Source of the DNA: Lucinisca nassula
Lineage: Eukaryota; Mollusca; Bivalvia; Lucinida; Lucinidae
Assembly (NCBI GenBank): GCA_963580285.1
Contig: OY757011.1
Span: forward strand, 96,889,650 to 96,953,649
DNA: 64,000 bases
Direction: 5' to 3'
A program made the position numbers and the translations under genes. The notes beneath the pieces were generated by a model. It was not told where the DNA came from. It searched no databases and was given only the letters and a program-made list of their open reading frames with translations. This document shows, in pieces, positions 23,950-34,600 of the stretch. How positions within the stretch are numbered: the first letter of the stretch is position 1; each line of letters starts with the position of its first letter.

Positions 23950-25788
23950 AACAAGAGGGCCATGATGGCCCTGGGTCGCTCACCTGATCCATAGAGTAAC
24001 AAGTGGGACCCGGGGAGGGCCATTATTAACCCCAGGGCTATAATGTGCATAATGTTCAGAGACGTCTAAAAAGGTGAAGCTTCATACCAAATATCAACAA
24101 AGGCTATAATTTGAACAATCTTGGCAAAGGTCCACTAGATATGCTACATACCAAATATCAAAGACCTGGGCCTTGCGGTTGCAGAGAAGAAGATTTTTAT
24201 TAAAGATATTCCCTACATAAGCCTATATAAAACCAAATGGCTCCAGGGCGGGGGCATTTTTGGCCTCAGGGCTATAATTTAAACCATCTTGATAGAGGTC
24301 CACTAGAGGAAGCTTCACACCAAATATCAAAGACCATGGCCTTGCTGTTTCAGAAGAAGATTTTTAAGGAATATCTCTATATAAGTCTATGTAAAACCAA
24401 AGGGCCCCAGGTCGGGGGCAGTTTTGGCCCTAGCACTATAATTTGAACAATCTTGGTAGGGGTCCACTAGATGAAGCTTCATACCAACTAGCAAAGACCT
24501 GGCCCTTGGGGTTTCCGAGAAGAAGATTTTTAAAGATTTTCCCCATATAAGCCCATGTAAAACCATAGGGCCCCGGGGCGGTGGCATTTTTAGCCCAAGC
24601 ACTATAATTTGAACAATCTTGGTAGGAGTCCACTAGATAAAGCTTCATACCAAATAGCAAAGACCTGGGCCTTGTGGTTTCAGAGAAGAAGATTTTTAAA
24701 GATTTTCCCTATATAAGCCCATTTAAAACCAAAGGGCCCCGGAGTGTGTGTGTGGGGGGGGGGGGGAAGAAGGACCATGGCCGTGTGGGATGAAGCTTCA
24801 TACCAAATATCAAAGACATGGGCCTTACGGTTTCAGAGAAGAAAATTTTTAAAGGTTTTCCCTATATAAGCCCATGTAAAACCAAAGGGCCCAGGAGCGG
24901 GGGCATATTTGACCCCAGCACTATAATTTGAACAATCTTGGTAGGGGTCCCCTAGATGAAGCTTCATACCAAATATCAAAGACCTGGGCCTTACGGTTTC
25001 AGAGAAGAAGATTTTTAAAGCTCTTCCCTATATAAGCCCATGTAAAACCAAAGGGCCCTGGAGCGGGGGCATTTTTGGCCCCAGCACTATAATTTGAACA
25101 ATCTTGGTAGGGGTCCACTAGATGAAGCTTCATACCAAATATCAAAGACCTGGGCCTTGCGGTTTCAGAGAAGAAGATTTTTAAAGATTTTCCCTATATA
25201 AGCCCATGTAAAACCAAAGGGCCCCGGAGCGGGGGCATTTTTGGCTCCAGCACTATAATTTGAACAATCTTGGTAGGGGTCCATTAGATGACGCTTCATA
25301 CCAAATATCAAAGACCTGGGCCTTACGGTTTCAGAGAAGAAGATTTTTAAAGATTTTCCCTACATAAGCCCATGTAAAACCAAAGGGCCCCGGAGCGGGG
25401 GCATTTTTGGCCCCAGCACTATAATTTGAACAATCTTGGTAGGGGTCCACCAGATGAAGATTCATACCAAATATCAAAGACCTGGGCCTTGTGGTTTCAG
25501 AGAAGAAGATTTTTTAAGTTTTTGGTGAAAAAAATCTGTTTTGGGCTCCTATGACCTAGATGTGCAACGGACCGGAACCATTTGAACAACTTTGAAAGGG
25601 GACCACCTAAGGATCATTCCTGTGAAGTTTGGTCGAAATCCGATCAGTGGTTTAGGAGGAGATGTCGTTTAAAGAATTGTTTACGGACGGACGGACGGAC
25701 GCACGCACGCACGGACGCACGCACGGACGACGGACGACGGACGAAAAGTGATCCCAAAAGCTCACCTCGTCACTACGTGACGGTGAGC
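23950..25788 (+). mobile_element. Pearl-like element with 166-bp tandem core
   Basis: The 5' end AACAAGAGGGCCATGATGGC (with hairpin) is followed by about ten units of 166 bp. ATTTGAACAATCTTGG recurs at 24441, 24607, 24926, 25092, 25258 and 25424. Then come (GGAC/GCAC)n at 25683-25745 and the 3' hairpin GCTCACCTCGTCAC/GTGACGGTGAGC followed by TAAT. A shared tandem core between conserved ends plus a microsatellite matches bivalve pearl elements, which others place among non-autonomous Helentrons. No protein is encoded. Confidence 0.75.
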
Positions 25789-26155
25789 TAATAAAGCATA
25801 ATATTGGTTTTCCCAAATCAGTAATGGTCACGTGAACCACTCGATTAATTCCGTTTGACCATTTAGTAAATTTGGGTCCAGAACCCATAAAACGGTCGGC
25901 AGCACAAGCCACACGAGTTGACTTAATGACCTTTCAATCGTATGGAGAAAATCTCATCATGATCTTTGGCCAGGCATGTGCAAAATTTCATATGGAGCGG
26001 TATATGAAGACTTTACTTGATCTCAAATGGCGCATTTTCTATTTGGTTTATCATTCCTGCAAAGCTCAATATCGCAGCGTTAATATAATAATACAGGCAA
26101 CAAAATTCATAAACAAAACAAAAGTCTTTTTTGAGGAAATATAGAAGTACCGTCA
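25789..26155. other. Flank between elements, no gene
   Basis: Resumes the tandem duplication interrupted at 23949 (TAATAAAGCATAATATTGGT), then unique-looking sequence with no domain in any frame. Confidence 0.5.
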
Positions 26156-26440
26156 TCATTACGAAAACACGCCTATACAAATACATTGCGACCTCTGTCA
26201 CCGAAAAAATGAAAATTTTAACATAAACAATTATGATATTTTTTTCTTATTTCTGCTCAAAATATAGATTGTGGGTACTCGTAAGAACCGCCTCATCGAG
26301 GCGGTTCTAACGAGTACCCACAATCTATATTTTAGAGCAGAAATAAGAAAAATAAGGTTTACCCCTACAAACGCCAGTTTTACTATATAGAAGTGGGGTT
26401 CAAGTGGGGTAAAATTATATAGGCGTGTTTTCGTGATGAT
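26156..26440. mobile_element. Palindromic MITE, subfamily A (best preserved)
   Basis: Ends ATCATTACGAAAACACGCCT and AGGCGTGTTTTCGTGATGAT. The perfect inner palindrome is GAACCGCCTC ATC GAGGCGGTTC with long TATAGATTGTGGGTACTCG arms. A second inner stem is formed by AAACGCCAGTTTTACTATAT and AGAAGTGGGGTT. Confidence 0.92.
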
Positions 26441-26532
26441 AATCTAATACTTCTTTTTTCAAAAACGTTTGAAAAAAAAAAGTATTTTTGTAATTGTTTC
26501 AATACATGGTGTTACTGCCCAGGAAAAGTGAT

Positions 26533-26692
26533 GTGAGTCGGACCGCTCCTTAAACCCTAGCGGTTTCTATGTGCGGCAGCGCTTGAGATGTCATTTCATC
26601 TCATTGTCGGGTAAAAGTCCCACAAAATCGGAAGCAACGTCTCCGAAATGACCTTATTAGTGTTGACGGGGACGTAAAACCTCAACTCAAAC
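26533..26692 (-). repeat. SINE-like family G, 3' half
   Basis: GTGAGTCGGACCGCTCCTTA, GAGATGTCATTTCATCTCAT, GGTAAAAGTCCCACAAAATC, TTGACGGGGACGTAAAACCT and a CAAACAAACAAAAA tail. Confidence 0.8.
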
Positions 26693-26942
26693 AAACAAAA
26701 ACATGTAAATCATTGTTCCTTTCATGACGGTCCGGGATTTTCCTAAATATTTCCGGAGTATTACGGAAAACGGTTGCATATATTCTGACATATTGTATGT
26801 TGTATCAAAAATGTATTCAGTGAATTACGATATAAAGTTCCAGACTGATACTGTTAAGACGGAATGCTTATAAATGTGTCCAAATATATAAAGTATATTT
26901 TAAGTACCTGATTATTGTTGCAATTATTTGTTTATGGTTTTT

Positions 26943-27092
26943 AAGAAATAGATCAGCTCTAGCAGTGATTTGTTGAGTAATATACCACTGTTTGGAGGTC
27001 ATTTGTTATGTAGATATCTACTTACAACTAACCGACAAATTGTGATATATTTCTCAACAAATCACGCAATAAAGCTGATCTATTTCGATTCT
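26943..27092. mobile_element. Short MITE, TIR AAATAGATCAGCTCTA
   Basis: GAAATAGATCAGCTCTA and TAAAGCTGATCTATTTC are inverted. Inside them GTGATTTGTTGAG pairs with CTCAACAAATCAC. A related half is at about 54165-54215. The flank 27093-27486 shows no gene. Confidence 0.75.
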
Positions 27093-27486
27093 AACACACC
27101 AAAAGTCGACTAAATGCTGTTGTTTCCTTCATTATCTCTCATCAGTCCGCCATTGTTTGAAGAAATTCCGCCAACATGTTTGACTGTAACACATGCAGTT
27201 ACCTTTTTTGTGACGTACTTTATTCCGGAAAAAAGACTTTACTCCCTCTAACGCCAAAGAAACGATCAATGACGTCGCAGATCGTCATAAAAAGGTGGAT
27301 ATTCTCCTCACGTGATTTGTCACTCAATATATCAACGGATTTAACCATTGGCTATACAGGCGATCAGTGTTAGAATTATAGTTATATTATTATTATTATT
27401 TTTATTTTACTTTCAATCATCTAGGGCCAAAAAAGTCGTGTTTCCGCTAACACACCGACCCTGCTTCAGACCCCACCACTCTACTA

Positions 27487-27499
27487 TTTTTATCAATAA

Positions 27500-27567
<68 letters not shown>

Positions 27568-27905
27568 TCGGGTTTAACGTCGCTTTCAACAATTTTTCAG
27601 TCATATCACGGCGGTGTCTGGTTGCGACAAGTAGCTCAATGCTCACTTTTAAAGTGCTGCCTCACTAAGGTATAATGTCCCAGATACATTACATGATACC
27701 ACACCCAGTCACATTATCCTGACACTGGGTCGACCAGTCCTAGCTCTACCCCGTAAATCTGAGTGCCAAGCGAGGAGCAGCTAGTACCATTTTTAACGAC
27801 TTTGGTATGTCGCGGCCCGGGATCGAACCCGTGGCCTCCCGTTCCCCGGAGCGGACACTCTACCAACTGAGCTATCGGGGCCGGTATTTTTTTTTTATCA
27901 ATAAA
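27487..27905 (-). mobile_element. tRNA-derived SINE with (CA)n tail and 14-bp TSD
   Basis: Minus-strand head: TAGCTCAGTTGGTAGAG (box A) and GGGTTCGATCCCGG (box B) at about 27815-27880. The body ends GCGACGTTAAACCCGAATTC and a (CA)n tail (27501-27564). TTTTTATCAATAAA flanks it at 27487-27500 and 27892-27905. The same 3' end appears at 63957-64000. Confidence 0.9.
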
Positions 27906-28164
27906 AGAACAAAATAAAAAATAAAACACCGATCCTACCAGTTTTCGGTTTCCGACCCTACCCAATGTCGTTTTTGGCTTTCCCATAATGATATTTTATT
28001 GTAGTTTTTGGCATTTAGTACCTTCCAAAATACAAAGATGACTTTTTTGAGCATCTAAAATGAATAATGATATACATTGCAAGTCTCAACATGACAATTT
28101 TATTTAAAAAAAAAAAAAAAACGTATACAAAAACAAAAACACATAAAAAATACAGGCCGACCTT

Positions 28165-28342
28165 GTTTTTTTTTTTTTTTTTTTTTGTTGTTGTTCTTTT
28201 TTACGTCCTACCAACAGCTACGGTCATACGGAGATGGGGCCTCGGTTTAAAGACTCATCCGAAAGTCTAGAGTAGCCCGGGATCGATCCTGCGACCCGTG
28301 GTTTACAAGGCGAGTAGCGTAAGCACTACGCCACGGAGGCTC
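28165..28342 (-). mobile_element. tRNA-derived SINE, second type, poly(A) tail
   Basis: The minus-strand head has GCCTCCGTGGCGTAGTGCTT (box A region) and GGATCGATCCCGGGCTA (box B). The body GAGTCTTTAAACCGAGG...GTATGACCGTAGCTGTTGGT ends ACGTAAAAAAGAACAAC and an A-run. A 5'-truncated relative is at 47794-47925. Confidence 0.8.
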
Positions 28343-28402
28343 CTAAGGAACATGCATGAAACTTATCAGATGAACTAAAATGTGTTGTCAGTTGGAACTT
28401 TT

Positions 28403-29085
28403 TACGGAACCCTGGAAGGGACATGCAATTTATTTTAATATGTTGATAGCTTGTGTGCATAAGATATCTTGTGCGGACAACATAATATCTTGTGCACATA
28501 AGATATCTTGTTTGCACAACATAGATCTTGTGTGGACAACATAATATCTTGTTCGCACAACATATTATCTTGTTCGCACAACATAGATCTTCTGCAGACA
28601 ACATAATAAATTGTGTGCACACGATATTATCTTGTTCGAACAACTTAATATCCTGGCGGACAAGATAATATCTTCTGCACACAAGATATTATATTGTGCG
28701 CACAAGATATCTTGCACACAAGATATTATCTTGTGCGCACAAGATAATATCTTGTTCGACCAAGTTAATATCTTGTTTGCACAACAAATTATTTTGTTTA
28801 GACAATTTAATCAGACAAATAAGAAATTGTGTTGTCCGTACAAGATCTAGGCTGCACAAACAATATAATACGTTGTGCGAACAAGATAATATCTTGTGCG
28901 AACAAGATATTAAGTTGTATTAACAAGATACTATGTTGTGCGCACAAGATATTATGTTGTCCACACAAGATATATTATGTTGTCCGCACAAGATAATATC
29001 TTGAGCGCACATCATAATATTTTGTGCGCAACAAGATCGCACAGCATATTTAAAAACAATTGCATGTCCCTTTCCGGGTTCCGTA
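28403..29085. mobile_element. TIR element filled with a 21-bp palindrome chain, copy 2
   Basis: Ends TACGGAACCCTGGAAGGGAC and GTCCCTTTCCGGGTTCCGTA. The interior is an irregular chain of ATCTTGTGCGGACAAC, TTGTTCGCACAACATA and AAGATAATATCTTGTGCG words. ACTTTTT lies on both sides (overlapping the terminal base pair), a candidate TSD. Internal words are more diverged than in copy 1. Confidence 0.8.
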
Positions 29086-29486
29086 CTTTTTATCAAGTAA
29101 TTAAAGGAGATTTTTAGTTATTTGATGTTTTTTTTTTTTCATAATTATGTATCAAGTTGCGGTCGATCGGTCGGGTAATTTGTTGCAAATTAATTGCTTT
29201 AAAAGCCAAAGTCATGCATTTACGCAATGCAATATTGGAGAAAAAGATATGATTCATTTCTCAAGTTTTAGCCCTATTTGACATAGACAGATTGTCTGAC
29301 ATAGACAGATTGTCTATGCGCATGTTAATGATCATGGCCTCGAATCTAAGACCAAAAATGCACATGAACTGAGAAGCGAGAGAAAAACCTAAATACCTTC
29401 AGTCTACATTTTATGTTGCGAGGCTTATCAGCAAAAAAGAAACAAAGGCAGCACTATTAGTTTCCCTTCGTTCTCTCTCTATGTCA
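29086..29486. other. Unannotated intronic sequence
   Basis: Contains a short tandem GACATAGACAGATTGTCT (29280-29318) and otherwise no recognisable feature. Confidence 0.5.
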
Positions 29487-29487
29487 C

Positions 29488-29572
<85 letters not shown>

Positions 29573-29573
29573 A
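29487..29573. repeat. Microsatellite (GTCT)n(CT)n
   Basis: About six GTCT repeats grade into about 30 CT repeats. Confidence 0.95.
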
Positions 29574-29609
29574 TTACACATGACATTATGTTGTTTTGGT
29601 ATATATTAT

Positions 29610-30200
29610 GCTATTTTAGCTCATCAGAGAAGGCTGTGGGGGAGCTTATAGTCTAGGCAGTTGTCCGTCGACGTCTGGGGTCTCGTGTCTGGCGTGGTCA
29701 ACACTTTTAAACGGAATCTCCACTGAAGCCACTAGGCTGATTAAGACTCAAAATTCATCTGTAACATCAAGGTTTTTTTTATGAAAATTGGATCTTTAGT
29801 TTAGTTGCTGTGACAACTTAGAGTTCCCATAGACTTATAAAGGAGAAAATTGAAAAATGGCATTTACTGCCAAGTCATTGCAGGTATTTTGACAAAACTT
29901 TTATGGAAATGTTCCGTGAGTAAACTTTCCCAGATACATGCTTTTATGCAAAACTGAGGGTTCCCAGGTTGTGCTGGGCAATTCCCCAACCCATTCAGAT
30001 GCCCATCCCGAAACCATATATATTCTTTCAGTGGCATCAACCTGGGGTCCCCTGTGATGTCCCGGGCCCACGCCACAAACACCACCACTTCATAAAAGGT
30101 CCAATATCTCGGAAACCTTACAGATCGCCATTCCTAGAAATATTCTTTAAGCGATTATATACCATATGGTTTTAGGCCAACTGCTCACTTTTGTTGGTTG
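29610..30200. repeat. Older pearl-like element, fragment 1 (minus orientation)
   Basis: It opens TTTTAGCTCATCAGAGAAGG...GGGGGAGCTTATAG, the complement of a GAGCTAA-type 3' end, followed by GTCCGTCGACGTC. The core words ATGAAAATTGGATCTTTAG and TTGACAAAACTTTTATGGAA recur at 30835-30975 and 33230-33390, so the RT element below appears to lie within it. Confidence 0.5.
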
Positions 30201-30289
30201 TCATGGAAACCAAAATGTACCCTAAAAAAAAAACAGAAAAAAAACTTTAAAATCATCTTATCACAAATCATATGCACTATAAGGCTGAG

Positions 30290-30835
30290 ACTTTTCATCA
30301 TATTTGCCTTAACAGGTTTTGGTTCTGTCTCTGGTTGGACACATCGGAGTCTAACTGTTGGTTTTCTTTTGCTCCAGCACATCAGTGGTTTCTTGCTGTC
30401 GACCATCACCGTTGTGACTTCTCTGTGGTTGTTTGATTTTTGTGTTCACGGAGATGTTGCACTAATGAGTAAGGAGGCTTTCATACGGACTGAACACATT
30501 ATTTTTCTACATCGCGGCGGAACTAAGGGCGAGGATTGTTGCCACGTAAAATCGATTTAAGCGCCACATTGGAATTCGTTTCACTGACCGTTCCAAGGCG
30601 GTTCTTTTGTTGTGGTTTATTTTTTGCTATGGCTTTTCTTTGTGTGTGTGTGTATCGCTAATATTATTTTGTTTCGGATAGCCAGTTGGCCATTTTGTGG
30701 GAAAGTAACTGTCCTTTTTGGCTTTCCGCTATTGGTGTTTCCATTAGAGTCTAGTTATTTCATGTTTGTGTTTCTTTCCCTTTGGTGTCTCTGATGGGAG
30801 CTGTGGAATAATTGTATCGATTCCTGATCTATTTT
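30290..30835 (+). repeat. Penelope-type terminal repeat, inverted copy
   Basis: Reading plus, GTCTCTGGTTGGACACATCGG...GCTCCAGCACATCAGTGG, ACGTAAAATCGATTTAAGC and CCCTTTGGTGTCTCTGATGG are the reverse complement of 30975-31548. It stands head-on to that copy across about 140 bp. Confidence 0.8.
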
Positions 30836-30974
30836 TTTTTCTATGAAATTCGGCTCTATAATTTGTTAGCTATGGCAACTTATTGCTTCAATTGACTTGT
30901 AATGGGAAAAAAATAAAAAATTGCATTTACTGCCAAACCTTAGCAGATGGTCTGACAAAACTTTCATAGAAAGT

Positions 30975-31548
30975 AGAAGTAAAACAAAGATCAGGAATCG
31001 ATACAATTAACTTACTCCACCCATCAAAGACACCAAAGGGAAAGAAACACAAACATTAAGCGACGAGACCATAATGGAAACCTAAACAAAGGAAGGCCAT
31101 AAGGACAGTTACTTTCCCACAAAATGGCCACATGGCCATCCAAAATAAAAAGACACAAGTGATACACACAGTAAGTAACAAACAACAACATAAATAAATC
31201 GCCACAGAAGAACCGCCTTGGAACGGTCAGTGGAAAGATTTCCACTGAGGGGCTTAAATCGATTTTACGTGGCCACAATCCTCGTCCTTACTTCCGTCGC
31301 GATTTAGACAAAATATTTGTCCAGTCCGCATGAAGGCCTCCTAACTCATCAGTGCAACATCTCCGTGAACACAAAAAAATCAAAGAACCACAGAGGTGAG
31401 ACAACGGTGAGGACTCGACAGCAAGAAACCACTGAAATGCTGGAGCAAAAGAAAACCAACAGTTAGACTCCGATGGGCCCGACCAGAGACAGAGCATCAG
31501 GCACCAACCAACATTGCCTTGAATTAGATCTCTCTAATTCTCAATAAG
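30975..31548 (-). repeat. Penelope-type terminal repeat, 3' copy
   Basis: Starts GTAGAAGTAAAACAAAGATC and ends ...TTCTCAATAAGCCTTTACG, immediately after the RT stop codon (31552). Further copies in the same orientation are at 32778-33025, 41098-41640 and 46444-46945. Confidence 0.8.
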
Positions 31549-31551
31549 CCT

Positions 31552-32681
31552 TTACGTTGGAGCCGTCATAGAATCTGAGGCCTGACCCACCGGCGTGCAA
31601 TTAAAGAGGGAAGCAAAGTTGCCAACCGTGATTGGGTTAACTACCATGCATGCAGTCTGTCGTATAATATCCATGTTGTACCCAATCTTTTTATATCGAA
31701 GAATGATTTTACGAAATTGGGTACTAAAGTCATTGCGGTTATATATTTTTCTGAATTTATATACTAAGTCACCATAAAATTCGGGTTCCGATAGACCTTG
31801 TTGCAGAAGAGGTTTAAGTCCAATATTGAATTTTGAAATTAAATCAAAATGGCGTCTATAAAATTTTGAAAAGGCTTTGCGTAGTTTATGGTACCGATAA
31901 CCCTGATTAAGAAGTTTAGCCGTTAATAATTTATTACGAGTGTTGAAGTCAGTTACATGACTACACACTCTAGCAAATCGAATTAATTGCGAAATATAAA
32001 CGCCATAGGATGGCGCACGAGGAACATCACCATCTAAAAAGGAAAATTTACAATCTCAAAATCAAAGTCATCGCGTTTATCATAAATTTTGCACGAAACA
32101 AATCCATCTACAATAGATGGATGTAAATCTAAAAACGGGGCCTCGGTATCAGAAGAATTTGCTTTATTTAACTGAAGTTCTGGGGGGTAAATCTGACTGA
32201 TCAAACCATCGAAATAGGTGTTATCAATATTTAATAAATCATCTAAATATCTAGAAGTGGAGCTAAAAGCTTCAATAATTTCAGATTGGTTATCAATGGA
32301 AAGCGACAACATGAAGTCTCTTTCATAACAATACAAGAACAGATCAGCCACAAGATGTGCGCAATTCGTACCCATCGGAATACCCACAATTTGTCTAAAT
32401 AACTTAGTACCGAATCTAATATAAATATTATCAAGTAGAAAAGTGAGGGCATCACACACTTTCTGACATGACCAAAGTGTATAATTCCTATGCTCTTTAG
32501 AAGTGAAAAATGCATTTCTGACATTACATGCAAGATAGAGAGAATCTTCTCTGTGAAAAGCCCAATCAATTAAATCATTAAGCTTTTTTTTTATAAGATT
32601 ATGAGGAAGTGTAGTGTAAAGAGTGGAAAAATCGTAAGTAGACAGACTTGAAGCACGAAAATTGAAAGACATGAATGTCAT
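31552..32681 (-). pseudogene. Reverse transcriptase of a Penelope-like element, frameshifted
   Basis: The first frame (32681-32034) has RT motifs: DFSTLYTTLPH (residues 17-27), GIPMGTNCAHLVADLF (100-115) and catalytic YLDD (145-148). It ends at NFPF where a T-run of five makes a stop. A one-base shift continues the family-typical sequence from LDGDVPRAPSYGVYI to a stop at 31552, about 160 residues further on. The SLYT-like motif and GxPMG block fit the Penelope branch, as do the terminal repeats on both sides. No GIY-YIG endonuclease motif follows, and the N-terminal third is missing. The single frameshift could be a real decay event or a homopolymer error. The Penelope assignment is inference. 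Confidence 0.7.
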
Positions 32682-32777
32682 TTTTCAATTTTCACATAAT
32701 CAATATTCCGATCATTTGCCTTCACTTCTATTTTGAAAGTTCTTATTATGTCATTGCAACTAAACTAAAGAACCAAC

Positions 32778-33025
32778 ATAGAAAGTAGAAGTAAAACAAT
32801 GATCAGGAATTGATACAATTAACTTACTCCACCCATAAAAGACACCAAAGGGAAAGAAATACAAACATTAAGCGACCAGACCATAATGGAAACCTAAACA
32901 AAGGAAGGCCATAAGGACAGTTACTTTCCGACAAAATGGCCATATGGCCATCCAAAACCAAAAGACACAAGTGATACACACAGTAAGTAACAAACAACAA
33001 CATAAATAAATCGCCACAACCAACA
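32778..33025 (-). repeat. Penelope-type terminal repeat, 5' copy, truncated
   Basis: The same sequence as the first ~250 bp of 30975-31548, including the palindrome TGGCCATATGGCCA. It lies about 100 bp upstream of the RT frame in sense orientation. 32682-32770 is repeated inverted at 33230-33350. Confidence 0.75.
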
Positions 33026-33189
33026 TAGAAACCTGCTTTCAGCAATCTTCTATCTGCCATATGATTTCAGGCCTACTGCTCATTTTTATCGGTTGCCATT
33101 GGAAACCAAAATTAAAAAAAAAAAACTTGAAAAAAAAAAAGAAAAACTTCGAAAAAATCATCTCCTAAGAAACCATTTGCTCTATGAGG

Positions 33190-34000
33190 CCGAGTGTTTA
33201 TAGAAATATTCACCGTATTTGCCTTTACAGGTTTTGTTTTTATATGAAAGTTGGTTCTTTAGTTTAGTTGCTATGACAAAAAAAGAACTTTCAAAATAGA
33301 AGTGAAGGCAAATGATCGGAATATTTATTATGTGAAAATTGAAAAATGACATTCATGTCTTTCAAGTTATTTTGTCAAACTTCCATGGAAATGTTCCTTA
33401 AACACTGTTCTTTCTGTCGTATTAGGGCCCCGCAAAATTTTTGCAGGTGTCCTATAGTAATCACCCTGTCCATTTTCCCGTCCGTCTGTCCGTCCACATT
33501 TTTCATGTTTTTAGCTTACCAGACCCGAAGGCTCCGGGGGAGCTAATAGGATGGCAGGCCTCCGTCGTCCGTCGTCGTCCACACTTTCAAACTGCAATAT
33601 CTCGGCAACCTGCAGGTTGTTTTCAATTAAACTTCATATGTGGTGTACACTAGATGTGGGAACAATGACATAGTATGTTTTGTGAGAATCAATTGCAAAG
33701 TCTGGTTGTCATGGCAACCATTTACCAAAAGCTTGTGCCCTCTCTAGCACATTCATTTTTGGCCTGATCCTTCTTAAACTGATATATATTGTAGAAATCA
33801 CAAAAATCTGGGACGGGTTTGAAAACGGGCCAGGTCCGATCATTTTTGGTGGAGTTATGACCCCTTTTAAATTTATGACAACATTCTCAATAGGTTCCCA
33901 TTGCTAACTATTGTAAAATGCTTGTGACCAGCATAACTCATTCATTTCTGATTGGATCTTCATGAAACTCTGTCAGAGTTTTTACAATTACAGAAACCTT
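33190..34000. repeat. Older pearl-like element, fragment 2
   Basis: Core words as at 29750-30000 (TGAAAGTTGGTTCTTTAGTT, ATTTTGTCAAACTTCCATGG). Then a second 3'-type end in minus orientation, TTAGCTTACCAGACCCGAAG...GGGGGAGCTAATAGG with CGTCCGTCGTCGTCC, and core units with TCTCGGCAACCTGCAGGT and TTGTCATGGCAACC. Confidence 0.5.
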
Positions 34001-34600
34001 ACAGCGCACACGCATTTGTTTCGTATTTGTAACGCGTGAGGTTCGAACTCGTGATTCACGCTTTTCAGTTGCGCATGCCATTTTAGCCAATCAATTGCTT
34101 AAGTGAATAACGCGATATTGCGCATAAATCGCGATTGGTACTCAGCCAATCAAACCTGAGTGTCGAAAACGCAGAGATTGCACATTCACAGACTGCTTCA
34201 CGTTTCAAAAGCAACCAATCAATACTGCGTAACGATTTCGCACTTATCGTTATTTTTTTTTTATTTTTTTTTTTTATTTCTTCAAATTTTTCGTGTTTCA
34301 GATTTTTTTTCCGTTTGAACATAACATATCTGATTATTTCCGAAAGCAGGACTAGTCAATTAACCATTTACATTTGCCTGGCGGTAAAAGGTCAAAATAT
34401 GGGTACTGCATAGTGATTGAAGTTGACTGCCGAAATGCAGGATGTTTATTGACCAAAAGTTTTATGCCACCCAGATGCAAAGATAGCTGTTTAAAACAAA
34501 ACCGCATTATCGTCAGTTATTCTAGACGTCCGAAATAATTCATGTTCATTCACTCACAGGAGAGGCTCATTTTTTAAATTTATCATTTTTGTAATTATCT
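34001..34600. other. CCAAT-box-rich stretch, no gene recognised
   Basis: AGCCAATCAATTG, GCGATTGGTACT, AGCCAATCAAACC and CAACCAATCAATAC occur within about 110 bp (34085-34215), beside ACGCG words. A T-run follows (34250-34277). It could be a promoter-like fragment, but no coding exon follows on either strand. Confidence 0.35.

Noticed and set aside
23950..25788. CRISPR-like regular repeats
   Set aside because: Units are contiguous 166-bp tandem repeats without unique spacers, in a eukaryotic element.
30330..31500. Hammerhead ribozyme in the Penelope-type repeat (CTGATGAG present)
   Set aside because: No GAAA-stem-NUH arrangement follows at a usable distance, so the catalytic core cannot be drawn.
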